From Nocardioides guangzhouensis (GTDB taxonomy: Bacteria; Actinomycetota; Actinomycetes; Propionibacteriales; Nocardioidaceae), in contig NZ_SDKM01000033.1 in the NCBI RefSeq assembly GCF_004519545.1, positions 1-50,402 on the forward strand: DNA of 50,402 nucleotides, in the 5' to 3' direction. The translations under genes and the position numbers were made by a program. Of this stretch, positions 22,354-30,313 are shown piece by piece (positions within the stretch are counted from its first letter, which is position 1; each line of letters begins with the position of its first letter). Below the pieces are notes generated by a model. It ran no database searches. It worked only from the letters and a program-made list of their open reading frames with translations, and was not told the DNA's origin.

Positions 22354-22782
22354 GTGACCCCGGACGAGAAGGCCCGCCGCTGTGCTGACCTGATGTGGGC
22401 CGACGACCGCGCCAGCCAGGCCCTCGGGATGGAGGTCGTGGACGTGGGTCCGGGGCGGGCCACGCTGCGGATGACCGTGCGCCCCGACATGGTCAACGGC
22501 CACGACATCGGCCACGGCGGGATGACCTTCACGCTGGCGGACTCCGCGTTCGCCTTCGCCTGCAACTCGCACAACCGGCGCACCGTGGCCGCCGGCGCCG
22601 AGGTCCGCTTCCGTGCGCCCACCCACGGCGGCGACGTGCTGGTCGCGAGCGCGGTGGAGCGCAGCCGGTCCGGCCGGGACGGCGTATATGACGTCACCGT
22701 CACCCGCGACGGCACCGTCGTCGCCGAGTTCACCGGACGCAGCAAGGAGATCGGCGGCACGTTCTTCGAGGAGGCGCCGTGA
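22354..22782 (+). CDS. PaaI-type hotdog-fold acyl-CoA thioesterase
   Basis: The 142-aa hotdog protein hydrolyses (hydroxy)phenylacetyl-CoA or related thioesters. The catalytic helix carries GHGGMTFTLADSAFAFACN with the Asp of the PaaI clade, and the MTVRPDMVNGHDIGHGG and VRFRAPTHGGDVL strands fit. It overlaps the ligase gene by four bases (GTGA), so ligase and thioesterase are made together, the thioesterase probably rescuing dead-end CoA thioesters. The GTG start is leaderless. Confidence 0.88.
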   Translation: MTPDEKARRCADLMWADDRASQALGMEVVDVGPGRATLRMTVRPDMVNGHDIGHGGMTFTLADSAFAFACNSHNRRTVAAGAEVRFRAPTHGGDVLVASAVERSRSGRDGVYDVTVTRDGTVVAEFTGRSKEIGGTFFEEAP

Positions 22783-24053
22783 GCGGAGAGATCCCCGACC
22801 TGAGCCGGGAGGCCCTCGAGGAGCTGCAGTTGACCCGGCTGCGGGACTCCCTGCGCCGGGCCTACGCCCACGTGCCGCACTACCGCAAGGCCTTCGACGG
22901 CGCCGGGGTCCGGCCGGACGACCTCGAGACCCTCGCCGACCTGGCCCGCTTCCCGTTCACCGCCAAGGCCGACCTGCGGGCCAACTACCCCTTCGGGATG
23001 TTCGCGGTGCCGCGCGAGCAGGTGAACCGGATCCACGCCTCGAGCGGCACCACCGGCAAGCCCACCGTGGTCGGCTACACCGCCGAGGACATCGTCACCT
23101 GGTCGGAGGTGATGGCCCGGTCGATCCGTGCCGCCGGTGGCCGTCCGGGGGACGTCGTGCACGTCGCCTACGGCTACGGCCTGTTCACCGGCGGTCTCGG
23201 GGCGCACTACGGCGCCGAGCGGCTCGGCTGCACCGTGGTCCCGGTCAGCGGTGGCATGACCGAGCGACAGGTCCAGCTGATCACCGACTTCCGGCCGCGG
23301 ATCATCATGGTCACGCCGTCGTACTTCCTCGCCATCCTCGACGAGATGGAGGAGCAGGGCATCGACCCGCGCGCGTCGTCCCTGGAGATCGGGATCTTCG
23401 GGGCCGAGCCGTGGACGGACGAGATGCGGCGCGCGGTCGAGGAGCGGGCCGGCATCCGGGCGGTCGACATCTACGGGCTCTCGGAGGTGATGGGGCCCGG
23501 TGTCTCCCAGGAGGCCGGCGAGACCCAGGACGGGCTGCATGTCTGGGAGGACCACTTCCTGCCCGAGATCGTCGACCCGGTCACCCTCGAGCCGGTGCCC
23601 GACGGCGAGGAGGGTGAGCTGGTGTTCACGTCGCTGACCAAGCAGGCGATGCCGGTGGTCCGCTACCGCACCCGGGACCTGACCCGGCTGCTCCCGGGCA
23701 CGGCGTACCCCGCGTTCCGGCGGATGCAGAAGGTCACCGGGCGCACCGACGACATGATGATCGTGCGTGGCGTGAACGTGTTCCCGACCCAGGTCGAGGA
23801 GCAGATCCTCGCCGTCGAGGGGCTGGCCCCGCACTACCTGTGCGTGCTGACCCGCCCCGGCAACCTCGACGAGCTCACCGTGCGCGTCGAGGCGGTCGAC
23901 TCCGACGTCGACCGGGACTCGCTCGCCCGCGCGCTCGCCGAGCGGATCAAGAACCTGATCGGGGTCACCGCGAAGGTCGAGGTCACCGACCCGCACGGGC
24001 TCGAGCGGTCGCTCGGGAAGGCGAAGCGGATCAGCGACCAGCGTCCGAAGTAG
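22779..24053 (+). CDS. paaK: Phenylacetate-CoA ligase family protein
   Basis: AMP-forming ligase that activates phenylacetate (or a close aryl acid) to its CoA ester. The 424-aa protein has the family P-loop HASSGTTGKPTVVGYT, then FGAEPWTDEMRRAVE, DIYGLSEVMGPGVSQE (A5 motif) and GRTDDMMIVRGVNVFPTQVEE (hinge). The early LRDSLRRAYAHVPHYRKAFD is also typical. No paaABCDE ring-oxygenase genes follow; a repeat array and two unrelated convergent genes come next. So the pair is an isolated activation/hydrolysis unit, and a non-phenylacetate substrate is possible. Confidence 0.9.
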   Translation: MSGEIPDLSREALEELQLTRLRDSLRRAYAHVPHYRKAFDGAGVRPDDLETLADLARFPFTAKADLRANYPFGMFAVPREQVNRIHASSGTTGKPTVVGYTAEDIVTWSEVMARSIRAAGGRPGDVVHVAYGYGLFTGGLGAHYGAERLGCTVVPVSGGMTERQVQLITDFRPRIIMVTPSYFLAILDEMEEQGIDPRASSLEIGIFGAEPWTDEMRRAVEERAGIRAVDIYGLSEVMGPGVSQEAGETQDGLHVWEDHFLPEIVDPVTLEPVPDGEEGELVFTSLTKQAMPVVRYRTRDLTRLLPGTAYPAFRRMQKVTGRTDDMMIVRGVNVFPTQVEEQILAVEGLAPHYLCVLTRPGNLDELTVRVEAVDSDVDRDSLARALAERIKNLIGVTAKVEVTDPHGLERSLGKAKRISDQRPK

Positions 24054-24212
24054 TGGTTTCGAGACGGGCCTCGGCCCTCCTCAACCACCGATGGGCTCGG
24101 CCCCCTCAACCACCGATGGGCTCGGCCCTCGACCACCGGTGGTTGAGGAGCGAGCGCCAGCGAGCGTCTCGAAACCCGTCTCGAGACCCGTCTCGAAAAC
24201 CGTCTCGAAACC
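24054..24212. repeat. R1-family palindrome with tandem 12-bp repeats between convergent genes
   Basis: The block begins one base after the paaK stop and ends 2 nt before the arfB stop. It holds GTTTCGAGAC ... CTCAACCACCG, then two more partial copies of the inner block (each with GGGCTCGGCCC), then the opposite strand copy CGGTGGTTGAGGAG ... GTCTCGAAAC. From 24165 to 24212 there are four consecutive 12-bp units of the form CGTCTCGARAMC. The same outer and inner blocks form the palindrome inside accE at 10829-10918. Confidence 0.85.
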
Positions 24213-24214
24213 CC

Positions 24215-24679
24215 TCAGCCGTCGCCGCGGACCCGGCCGCGCAGGGACTTCACCTCGCCGCGCTGGCGCTTGGCCTCCAGGCGCCGGCGCTGCGAGCCGC
24301 GGGTCGGCTTCGTGGCCCGGCGCGGTGCCGGCGGGGGTGCCAGGGAGGTGCGCACGAGTGCGGCGAGGCGCTCGCGGGCGGCGACCCGGTTGCGGTGCTG
24401 GGAGCGGTGCTCGGAGGCGACCAGGACCAGCCGGCCGCCGGTCAGCCGGGACTCCAGCCGCTCCTGCAGCCGGGAGCGCTGGGCGTCGGTGAGCGCCGAC
24501 GACGACCCGACGTCGTACTCGAGCTCGACCCGGGAGTCCGTCGTGTTCACCGACTGCCCGCCGGGCCCGGGGGATCGGGAGAATCGCTCGACCAGCTCGG
24601 CGGCGGGGATCACCAGCCCGCGCGGGAGGCCGGGGCCGGGCGGGACCGGGAGGTCGCTGCCCGGCCGACCGGCGCTCAT
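24215..24679 (-). CDS. arfB: Peptidyl-tRNA hydrolase ArfB (ribosome rescue)
   Basis: ArfB frees peptides from ribosomes stalled without a stop codon. The 154-aa protein has the release-factor GGQ motif in RSPGPGGQSVNTTDSRVE, the expected RLQERLESRLTGGRL strand/helix region, and a basic C-terminal tail (TRGSQRRRLEAKRQRGEVK) that enters the mRNA channel. The ATG at 24679 overlaps the stop of the upstream CoA-binding gene (ATGA). The 3' end is only 2 nt from the R1 repeat array. Confidence 0.92.
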   Translation of the reverse strand: MSAGRPGSDLPVPPGPGLPRGLVIPAAELVERFSRSPGPGGQSVNTTDSRVELEYDVGSSSALTDAQRSRLQERLESRLTGGRLVLVASEHRSQHRNRVAARERLAALVRTSLAPPPAPRRATKPTRGSQRRRLEAKRQRGEVKSLRGRVRGDG

Positions 24680-25089
24680 GCGGCCCGGTGGCGCCACTCG
24701 ATGGCGGGGCAGGTGTCCATGACCATGGGTACCCCGGCCGCGACGGTCCGCTTGAACGCGTCCTCGTCGATCACCCCGAGCTGGAACCACACCGCCCGCG
24801 CGCCCACCGCGACGGCCTGGTCGGCGAACTCGCCGGCGAACTCCGAGCGGCGGAACACGTCGACCACGTCGATCGGGAACGGCACGTCGGCGAGCCTCGC
24901 GTAGCCCTGCTCGCCGAGCACGGTCGGGGCGTCCGGGTGGACCGGGACGATCCGCTTGCCGCGACGCTGGAGCAGCCGCGCGATGCGGTACGCCGTGCGG
25001 TCGGGGTTGCCGGACAGCCCGACGATCGCCCACGTCTCGAGGTCGTCGAGCATCAGGTCGACGCTGGCCCGGTCCTGCCACTCGGTCAT
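24676..25089 (-). CDS. CoA-binding domain protein (YccU-like)
   Basis: The 137-aa single-domain protein has the Rossmann CoA-binding fold: WAIVGLSGNPDRTAYRIARL, then GKRIVPVHPD and AVWFQLGVIDEDAF, with the late MDTCPAIEW that contains the conserved Cys-Pro. Family members bind CoA; the wider function is not established. It is first in a two-gene unit with arfB by a four-base overlap and is divergent from an acyl-CoA dehydrogenase. Confidence 0.88.
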   Translation of the reverse strand: MTEWQDRASVDLMLDDLETWAIVGLSGNPDRTAYRIARLLQRRGKRIVPVHPDAPTVLGEQGYARLADVPFPIDVVDVFRRSEFAGEFADQAVAVGARAVWFQLGVIDEDAFKRTVAAGVPMVMDTCPAIEWRHRAA

Positions 25090-25149
25090 GGGGCCAACGT
25101 ACCCAGTGGGGAGACGTACCTCACGGTTAACGAACGCTCACCTCGGGAC

Positions 25150-25155
25150 TAGAAT
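25150..25155 (+). promoter_or_regulatory. -10 box TAGAAT of leaderless acyl-CoA dehydrogenase promoter
   Basis: TAGAAT ends 7 nt before the ATG at 25163 and there is no ribosome-binding site. An AT-rich TTAACG lies about 20 bp upstream as a possible -35 region. Confidence 0.55.
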
Positions 25156-25162
25156 CCGCCGC

Positions 25163-26335
25163 ATGGCCGACGAGTACCCGATGTACGCCCTGTCCGAGGA
25201 GCACCAGGCGATCCGCGAGGCGGTCCGGGCGGTGTGCGACGCCAAGGTCGCGCCGTACGCCACGGACGTCGACGAGAACGCCCGCTACCCGCAGGAGGCG
25301 GCCGACGCGCTGCAGGCGGCGGACTTCCACGCCCCGCACGTGCCCGAGGAGTACGGCGGCGCGGGTGCGGACGCGCTGGCCACGGTGATCGTGATCGAGG
25401 AGGTCGCCCGGGCCTGTGTGTCGAGCAGCCTGATCCCCGCGGTCAACAAGCTGGGCTCGCTGCCGGTGCAGATCTCCGGTTCGGAGGAGCTCAAGAAGAA
25501 GTACCTCTCGAAGCTCGCGGCCGGCGAGGGCGGCTTCTCCTACTGCCTGTCCGAGCCGGACGCGGGCTCGGACGCGGTGAGCATGAAGACCAAGGCGGTC
25601 CGCGACGGCGACCACTGGGTGCTCAACGGCGTGAAGCGCTGGATCACCAACGCCGGGGTCAGCGAGTTCTACACGGTGATGGCGGTCAGCGATCCCGAGG
25701 CGCGCAGCAAGGGCATCTCGGCGTTCGTGGTCGAGAAGTCCGACGAGGGCGTCTCGTTCGGTGCGCCGGAGAAGAAGCTCGGCATCAAGGGCTCCCCGAC
25801 CCGCGAGGTCTACCTCGACAACGTCCGTATCCCGGCCGACCGGATGATCGGGCCTGCGGGCACCGGCTTCGAGACCGCGATGAAGACCCTCGACCACACC
25901 CGGGTCACCATCGCCGCCCAGGCGGTCGGCGTCGCCCAGGGCGCGCTGGACTACGCGCTCGGCTACGCCCAGGAGCGACAGCAGTTCGGCAAGCCGATCG
26001 CCGACTTCCAGGGCCTGCAGTTCCTGCTCGCGGACATGGGCATGAAGGTCGAGGCCGCCCGCCAGATGACCTACGCCGCCGCCGGCCGTTCCGAGCGCGG
26101 CGACAAGGACCTCACGTTCTTCGGCGCCGCCGCGAAGTGCTTCGCCTCCGACGTCGCGATGGAGGTCACCACCAACGCGGTGCAGGTGCTCGGTGGCTAC
26201 GGCTACACCCGCGACTACCCGGTCGAGCGGATGATGCGCGACGCCAAGATCACCCAGATCTACGAGGGCACGAACCAGGTGCAGCGGATCGTGATGGCGC
26301 GCCAGCTCCTGGCCGGGATCCAGTCCCGGCTCTGA
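25163..26335 (+). CDS. Acyl-CoA dehydrogenase
   Basis: The second acyl-CoA dehydrogenase of the window (390 aa). The signatures are clear: YCLSEPDAGSDAVSMKTKA, WVLNGVKRWITNAG, KKLGIKGSPTREVYLDNVRI, and VQVLGGYGYTRDYPVERMMR followed by ITQIYEGTNQVQRIVMARQL, whose Glu in YEGT is the catalytic base of short- and medium-chain enzymes. It initiates at a leaderless ATG at 25163. It shares little beyond the family signatures with the enzyme at 2066, and no MerR regulator adjoins it. Substrate unknown; a fatty or branched acyl-CoA is likely. Confidence 0.93.
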   Translation: MADEYPMYALSEEHQAIREAVRAVCDAKVAPYATDVDENARYPQEAADALQAADFHAPHVPEEYGGAGADALATVIVIEEVARACVSSSLIPAVNKLGSLPVQISGSEELKKKYLSKLAAGEGGFSYCLSEPDAGSDAVSMKTKAVRDGDHWVLNGVKRWITNAGVSEFYTVMAVSDPEARSKGISAFVVEKSDEGVSFGAPEKKLGIKGSPTREVYLDNVRIPADRMIGPAGTGFETAMKTLDHTRVTIAAQAVGVAQGALDYALGYAQERQQFGKPIADFQGLQFLLADMGMKVEAARQMTYAAAGRSERGDKDLTFFGAAAKCFASDVAMEVTTNAVQVLGGYGYTRDYPVERMMRDAKITQIYEGTNQVQRIVMARQLLAGIQSRL

Positions 26336-26344
26336 CGGTCCGGG

Positions 26345-26824
26345 TCACCCGGAGACAGCCGCGGCGACCTGGTCCAGCATGTCTTGCTCGCGCTCGCTGA
26401 CCTGCTGCGCCCCGAACCCCATGAACCCGCCGTCCTTGGCCGCCTCCGCGGCGGCCTTGGCGGACGCGACCAGCCAGCCGGCGAAGGCCGAGGCCTCCTC
26501 GGGTGTCGCCTTGGCGGCCACCACGGCCTGCACGTCGCGGAGCTCGTCGAGGACCTGGCGGCCCGGGGCCTCCCCCTTGGCCGGCCGGTAGCCCTTCAGG
26601 GGGTGCTGGTGCTCCTGGGACATGGCCTGGACCTCGAGCGCGACGTCGGCCAGCAGCTGCTCGCGGCTGGGTGGGTTGGTCGCCGACTTCAGGGTCGCCA
26701 TGGTCTCCTTGGCTGCCTCGAACGGGCCGCCGGGGTCGGCCAGCGTGATCGCCAGCCCGGCGACGAACGGAGCCCGCACCACCCGGGCCCACTCCTCGTC
26801 GGTGAAGTCGTCCTTCGTGGTCAT
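26345..26824 (-). CDS. Conserved actinobacterial protein, function unknown
   Basis: The 159-aa soluble, helix-rich protein begins MTTKDDFTDEEWARVVRAPF and has VAGLAITLADPGGPFEAAKE, a polar central region, and a C-terminal VSEREQDMLDQVAAAV. AGGAG lies 7 nt before the ATG. Such sequences recur in actinobacteria as hypothetical proteins; I know no function. Convergent with the acyl-CoA dehydrogenase, with a 9-bp gap. Confidence 0.75.
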   Translation of the reverse strand: MTTKDDFTDEEWARVVRAPFVAGLAITLADPGGPFEAAKETMATLKSATNPPSREQLLADVALEVQAMSQEHQHPLKGYRPAKGEAPGRQVLDELRDVQAVVAAKATPEEASAFAGWLVASAKAAAEAAKDGGFMGFGAQQVSEREQDMLDQVAAAVSG

Positions 26825-26980
26825 GCCGGGCTCCTCTCGTCGGTCCCGGCTCATCGTGCCCGCGCGCCACCGCCCCCGGCTCGCCCGAGACGGGTGAGGC
26901 TGTGCTGGGTCGCTCCGAGGGCCGTCCACCGGGCCCGCACGGGTCATTGCCGGGCACCCCGCCCGGTGGTCGAATCGGGC

Positions 26981-28225
26981 ATGGACGTCGGTCGGGCGAC
27001 CTTCGTCGGCGCGGTCGCGGTGCTCGCGGTGCACGTCGTCGACGACTCGTTCGTGCAGCCCGAGCCGGGCACGTCCGCCGCCGACCACTGGGTCGCCGGG
27101 CTGGCCACGCTCGGCCTGCTCGGGCTGGCGGTGTGGGGGTACGGCGTCGTCCGCCCGGGAGCGCGTGCGGTGATCGCGCTCCTGCTGGGGCTCTTCGCGC
27201 TGGTGGTCTCCGGCGAGGCCTGGCAGGCCGCGCGGAGCGACGCCGGGGCGTCCGGGGACGACTGGACGGGGCTGCTCGTGCTGCCGGCGGGGATCGTCCT
27301 GATCGGGCTCGCAGCGGTGCTCCTCTGGCGGTCGCGGCGTACCGATGACCGCCGCCTGCGCCGCTACGTCCGGCGTGCCGGCATCACCGTGGCCGCGGTG
27401 CTGCTGCTCGGGTACGTCGTCCTCCCGTTCCTCCTGACCTACGGCTACACCCACGTCGGCACCGGGGAGGTCGCTGGCGACCTCGGCGACCACGAGCACA
27501 CCGAGGTCACGCTGACCACGAGCGACGGTATCGACCTGAACGGCACCTACGTACCGTCGCGGAACGGCGCGGCGGTGATCGCGTTCCCGGGCCGGGGGCC
27601 GGGCCACGACGCGGCGCGGTTCCTCGCCGACGCGGGGTACGGCGTGCTTCTGTACGACCGGCGCGGGGCCAGCGGCAACGAGGGCGACCCGAACGCGCTC
27701 GGCTGGGGCGGCGTACCCGACGTCGAGGCCGGTGTCGCGTTCCTGCGGGACCGACCGGAGGTCGACCCGGACCGGATCGGGGGCATCGGCTTCTCGGTGG
27801 GGGGCGAGCTGTTGCTCGAGACCGCGGCCGGCAACGAGGACCTGCGGGCCGTGGTGTCCGAGGGCGCGGGCATCCGCTCGACGCGCGAGGCCGTCGCGCT
27901 GCCCGGGATGGAGAAGTGGCTCGAGCTCCCCGTCTGGACGTCGACGACCCTGGGAACCGCGCTGTTCTCCGGACACCTGCCGCCGGAGGGCCTCCAGGAC
28001 CTGGTTCCGAGCATCGCTCCGCGCCCGCTCCTGCTCATCTACGCCGCGCGGGGCCAGGGCGGGGAGCGGTTGACCGAGGAGTACTTCGCCGCGGCCGGCC
28101 AGCCGAAGCAGCTCTGGAAGACGGACAGCAGCCACACCGCCGGCTACGACTCCGACCCCGACGGGTACGCCCGTCGGGTGCTCGCGTTCTTCGACGACGC
28201 GCTGCTCGCCGGCCCGTCACAATGA
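26981..28225 (+). CDS. Membrane-anchored alpha/beta hydrolase
   Basis: The 414-aa protein has an N-terminal membrane part with about five hydrophobic helices (residues 5-20, 37-55, 58-80, 92-112, 132-150) and then a soluble hydrolase domain. The domain starts at TTSDGIDLNGTYVPSRNGA, has the YDRRGASGNEG segment, the nucleophile elbow GGIGFSVGGELL, and the late His in TDSSHTAG. Topology would place the catalytic domain outside the membrane. The ATG at 26981 lies close to a TCGAAT box and may be leaderless; a GTG 15 nt earlier is an alternative. The next gene is only 4 bp away. Confidence 0.82.
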   Translation: MDVGRATFVGAVAVLAVHVVDDSFVQPEPGTSAADHWVAGLATLGLLGLAVWGYGVVRPGARAVIALLLGLFALVVSGEAWQAARSDAGASGDDWTGLLVLPAGIVLIGLAAVLLWRSRRTDDRRLRRYVRRAGITVAAVLLLGYVVLPFLLTYGYTHVGTGEVAGDLGDHEHTEVTLTTSDGIDLNGTYVPSRNGAAVIAFPGRGPGHDAARFLADAGYGVLLYDRRGASGNEGDPNALGWGGVPDVEAGVAFLRDRPEVDPDRIGGIGFSVGGELLLETAAGNEDLRAVVSEGAGIRSTREAVALPGMEKWLELPVWTSTTLGTALFSGHLPPEGLQDLVPSIAPRPLLLIYAARGQGGERLTEEYFAAAGQPKQLWKTDSSHTAGYDSDPDGYARRVLAFFDDALLAGPSQ

Positions 28226-28229
28226 CGGG

Positions 28230-28697
28230 ATGGGGGAGGGCTCCGACACCGTCTCGTTCCGGCTGTGGCCGCCGGTCGCGATCGGCGCGCCCCTGGTCGT
28301 CGGCTGCCTGGTCACGGCCGCCTGGGGCGACCCCGTCGACCTCGGCGGGTGGCGGGTGCCGCTCGGGTGGGCGCTGGTGGTGTCCTTCGCGGGCTGGAAC
28401 GGCTGGTCGCTGTGGCTGTTCCGCCGGCACGCGACCGGGCTGCTGCCGGGCCAGTCGACCGAGGCGATGATCGAGGAGGGGCCCTACCGCCTCTCCCGCA
28501 ACCCGCTGTACGTCGGTCTGCTCGCGCTCTACCTCGGGCTGGCGCTGCTGGTGCCGACGTTCTGGGGGCTGGTGCTGTTCCCGGTCGCGGTGCTGCTCGT
28601 GCTCTGGGGTGCCATCCGCCCGGAGGAGCGCTTCCTGCACGAGCGGTTCGGCGCGCCGTACGACGACTACGCGCGGCGGGTGCGGCGCTGGCTCTGA
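28230..28697 (+). CDS. Isoprenylcysteine methyltransferase-like (ICMT/PEMT) membrane protein
   Basis: The 155-aa integral membrane protein has four hydrophobic helices and the S-adenosylmethionine-binding end motif GPYRLSRNPLYVGLLALYLG followed by RPEERFLHERFGAPYDDYA, typical of the ICMT/phosphatidylethanolamine N-methyltransferase superfamily. The substrate is unknown; bacterial members methylate lipids or small thiols. It follows the membrane hydrolase after 4 bp and is probably co-transcribed. Confidence 0.87.
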   Translation: MGEGSDTVSFRLWPPVAIGAPLVVGCLVTAAWGDPVDLGGWRVPLGWALVVSFAGWNGWSLWLFRRHATGLLPGQSTEAMIEEGPYRLSRNPLYVGLLALYLGLALLVPTFWGLVLFPVAVLLVLWGAIRPEERFLHERFGAPYDDYARRVRRWL

Positions 28698-28768
28698 CTG
28701 GACCAGTCGTATCTCGGCTCGCCACAGACCCCTCCTCGGAGAAGGGACGCCCTGAGGGAGGTGCGGCC

Positions 28769-29737
28769 ATGGCACGGCTGCGGATCGGTACGTGGAACCT
28801 GGAGAACCTGTTCCGGCCGGGCACGGACGCGGGAGCGCCCACCGACCGGACGGCGTACGACGCGAAGCTGGCGGCGCTGGCGGCCACGATCACCGCGCTG
28901 CAGCCGCACGTGCTCGCCGTGCAGGAGGTCGGCGACCCGGCCGCGCTGGACGACCTCGCCGCGCTGCTGCCCGGTACCTGGCACACCGCGACCGCACCGC
29001 CGGACGAGCGCCACATCCGGTGCGGCGTGCTGTCGCGGCTGCGGATCTTGGAGACCGAGCAGTTCTCGGCGTTCCCGGCCGGGCTCGGGCCGGTGCAGGT
29101 CAACGACGCGGGCAAGGTGCTCGCGGCGATCGGCCGGCCCGGCCTGCGCGTCCGGGTGCCGTGGTCGACCCGCCTCGACGCGGCCGGGCGTGGCCGGCTG
29201 CTCGACGTGGTCTCGGTCCACCTGAAGTCCAAGCTGCTCTCCTTCCCCGGTGGCCGGTTCGCGCCGCGGGACGAGGACGAGCGGGCGCGGTACGCCGTCT
29301 ACGCGCTGCACCGTCGCGCGGCCGAGGCCGCTGGCGTGCGCGCGTTCACCACCACGCTGCTCGCGAACCAGGGCGACCGGCACCGGGTGCTGGTGGCCGG
29401 CGACCTCAACGACGAGGCGGCTGCCGCGACCACCCAGATCCTGCTCGGGCCACCCGGCTCCGAGATCGGGACCGACGGCTTCGACCGCCCGGACCGGGGC
29501 GACCTGCAGCGCCTGTGGAGCCTCGCCGAGCTGATCCCCGAGAAGGAGCGGTACTCCCGCGTCTACCGCACCCGGCACGAGCTCATCGACCACGTGATGG
29601 TGTCCCGGGCGCTCCTCGACGACGTCCGCACGGTGTCTGCCGGCGGCCCCGCCCCGTCGATCGACGACGACCCCCGCGACCGGGTCGACGAGCCCGGGTC
29701 CGACCACCGGCCGGTGGTTGCGAGCTTCGCGGTCTGA
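28769..29737 (+). CDS. Endonuclease/exonuclease/phosphatase family protein
   Basis: The 322-aa protein has the EEP fold: IGTWNLENLFRPG, VLAVQEVGD with the metal-binding Glu, VSVHLKSKLLSFPGG, VAGDLNDEAAA with the catalytic Asp-x-Asn, RHELIDHVMVS and the last GSDHRPVVASF with the Asp-His pair. No signal peptide is seen. The ATG at 28769 has GGGAGG 7-8 nt upstream. The substrate may be nucleic acid or a phosphoester; not determinable. Confidence 0.9.
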   Translation: MARLRIGTWNLENLFRPGTDAGAPTDRTAYDAKLAALAATITALQPHVLAVQEVGDPAALDDLAALLPGTWHTATAPPDERHIRCGVLSRLRILETEQFSAFPAGLGPVQVNDAGKVLAAIGRPGLRVRVPWSTRLDAAGRGRLLDVVSVHLKSKLLSFPGGRFAPRDEDERARYAVYALHRRAAEAAGVRAFTTTLLANQGDRHRVLVAGDLNDEAAAATTQILLGPPGSEIGTDGFDRPDRGDLQRLWSLAELIPEKERYSRVYRTRHELIDHVMVSRALLDDVRTVSAGGPAPSIDDDPRDRVDEPGSDHRPVVASFAV

Positions 29738-29743
29738 TCGCCC

Positions 29744-29787
29744 AGTGGCCAGGTCTTGCGTGTCGAGTGGCCAGGTCGTGCGAGGCG
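29744..29787 (+). repeat. Two tandem 22-bp units (R3 family)
   Basis: The units 29744-29765 and 29766-29787 both begin AGTGGCCAGGTC and match at 19 of 22 positions. They start 6 nt after the stop of the preceding gene. Related units occur inside mazG (41835-41873) and before eno (42011-42106). Confidence 0.75.
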
Positions 29788-29894
29788 GAGGGGGATGGCG
29801 GGGCCGATGACGCAGCGGGTCACCCGGTCAGGGCAGGGCACACGCCCGGCGAATGCGGTCGACGCGAAATGACGGGACGGGCAAGACTGGCGCC

Positions 29895-30293
29895 ATGACG
29901 TCGTACATCTCGCACACCACGGTCGACTGCGGCAACGCGTACGAGCTCTCGGAGTGGTGGAAGGAGGTCCTCGGGTACGTCGACGTGCCCGGCGACCCCA
30001 ACGAGCCGGGCCACCCGGAGTGCATGATCCAGACCCCCGAGGGCGACCACCACGTCCTCTTCATCGAGGTGCCGGACGCGAAGTCGGGGAAGAACCGGCT
30101 GCACTTCGACCTGCGTCCGTCCGCAGGCTCGCGCGACCAGGAGGTCGAGCGGCTGCTCGGGATCGGGGCACGGGAGATCGACGACCAGCGCAACCACTAC
30201 GGGCCGGGCGTCGGCTGGGTGGTGATGGCCGACCCCGAGGGCAACGAGTTCTGCGTGCTGCGGTCGGAGGCGGAGCGGGCCACCGAGGCCTGA
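29895..30293 (+). CDS. VOC-family (glyoxalase/dioxygenase fold) protein
   Basis: The 132-aa protein has two betaalphabetabetabeta modules: SYISHTTVDCGNAYELSEWW at the start, GHPECMIQTPEGDHHVLFIE, NRLHFDLRP and WVVMADPEGNEFCVLRS at the end, the usual signature of actinobacterial VOC proteins. The pattern of His and Glu residues (HTT, HFDL, NEFC) could bind a metal. Function unknown; such proteins act as glyoxalases, dioxygenases or antibiotic-binding proteins. The ATG is 7 nt after an AAGACT box, probably leaderless. Confidence 0.85.
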   Translation: MTSYISHTTVDCGNAYELSEWWKEVLGYVDVPGDPNEPGHPECMIQTPEGDHHVLFIEVPDAKSGKNRLHFDLRPSAGSRDQEVERLLGIGAREIDDQRNHYGPGVGWVVMADPEGNEFCVLRSEAERATEA

Positions 30294-30313
30294 CGGCTCT
30301 CACTGGGTGTCCC

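Noticed and set aside
24054..24212. R1 array considered as a CRISPR array or attachment site
   Set aside because: There are no equal-length unique spacers, no integrase gene nearby, and the same blocks recur inside accE, so a dispersed palindromic repeat fits better.
28690..28710. ACTGG-A-CCAGT after the ICMT-like gene as terminator
   Set aside because: A 5-bp stem with a one-base loop is too weak and can occur by chance.
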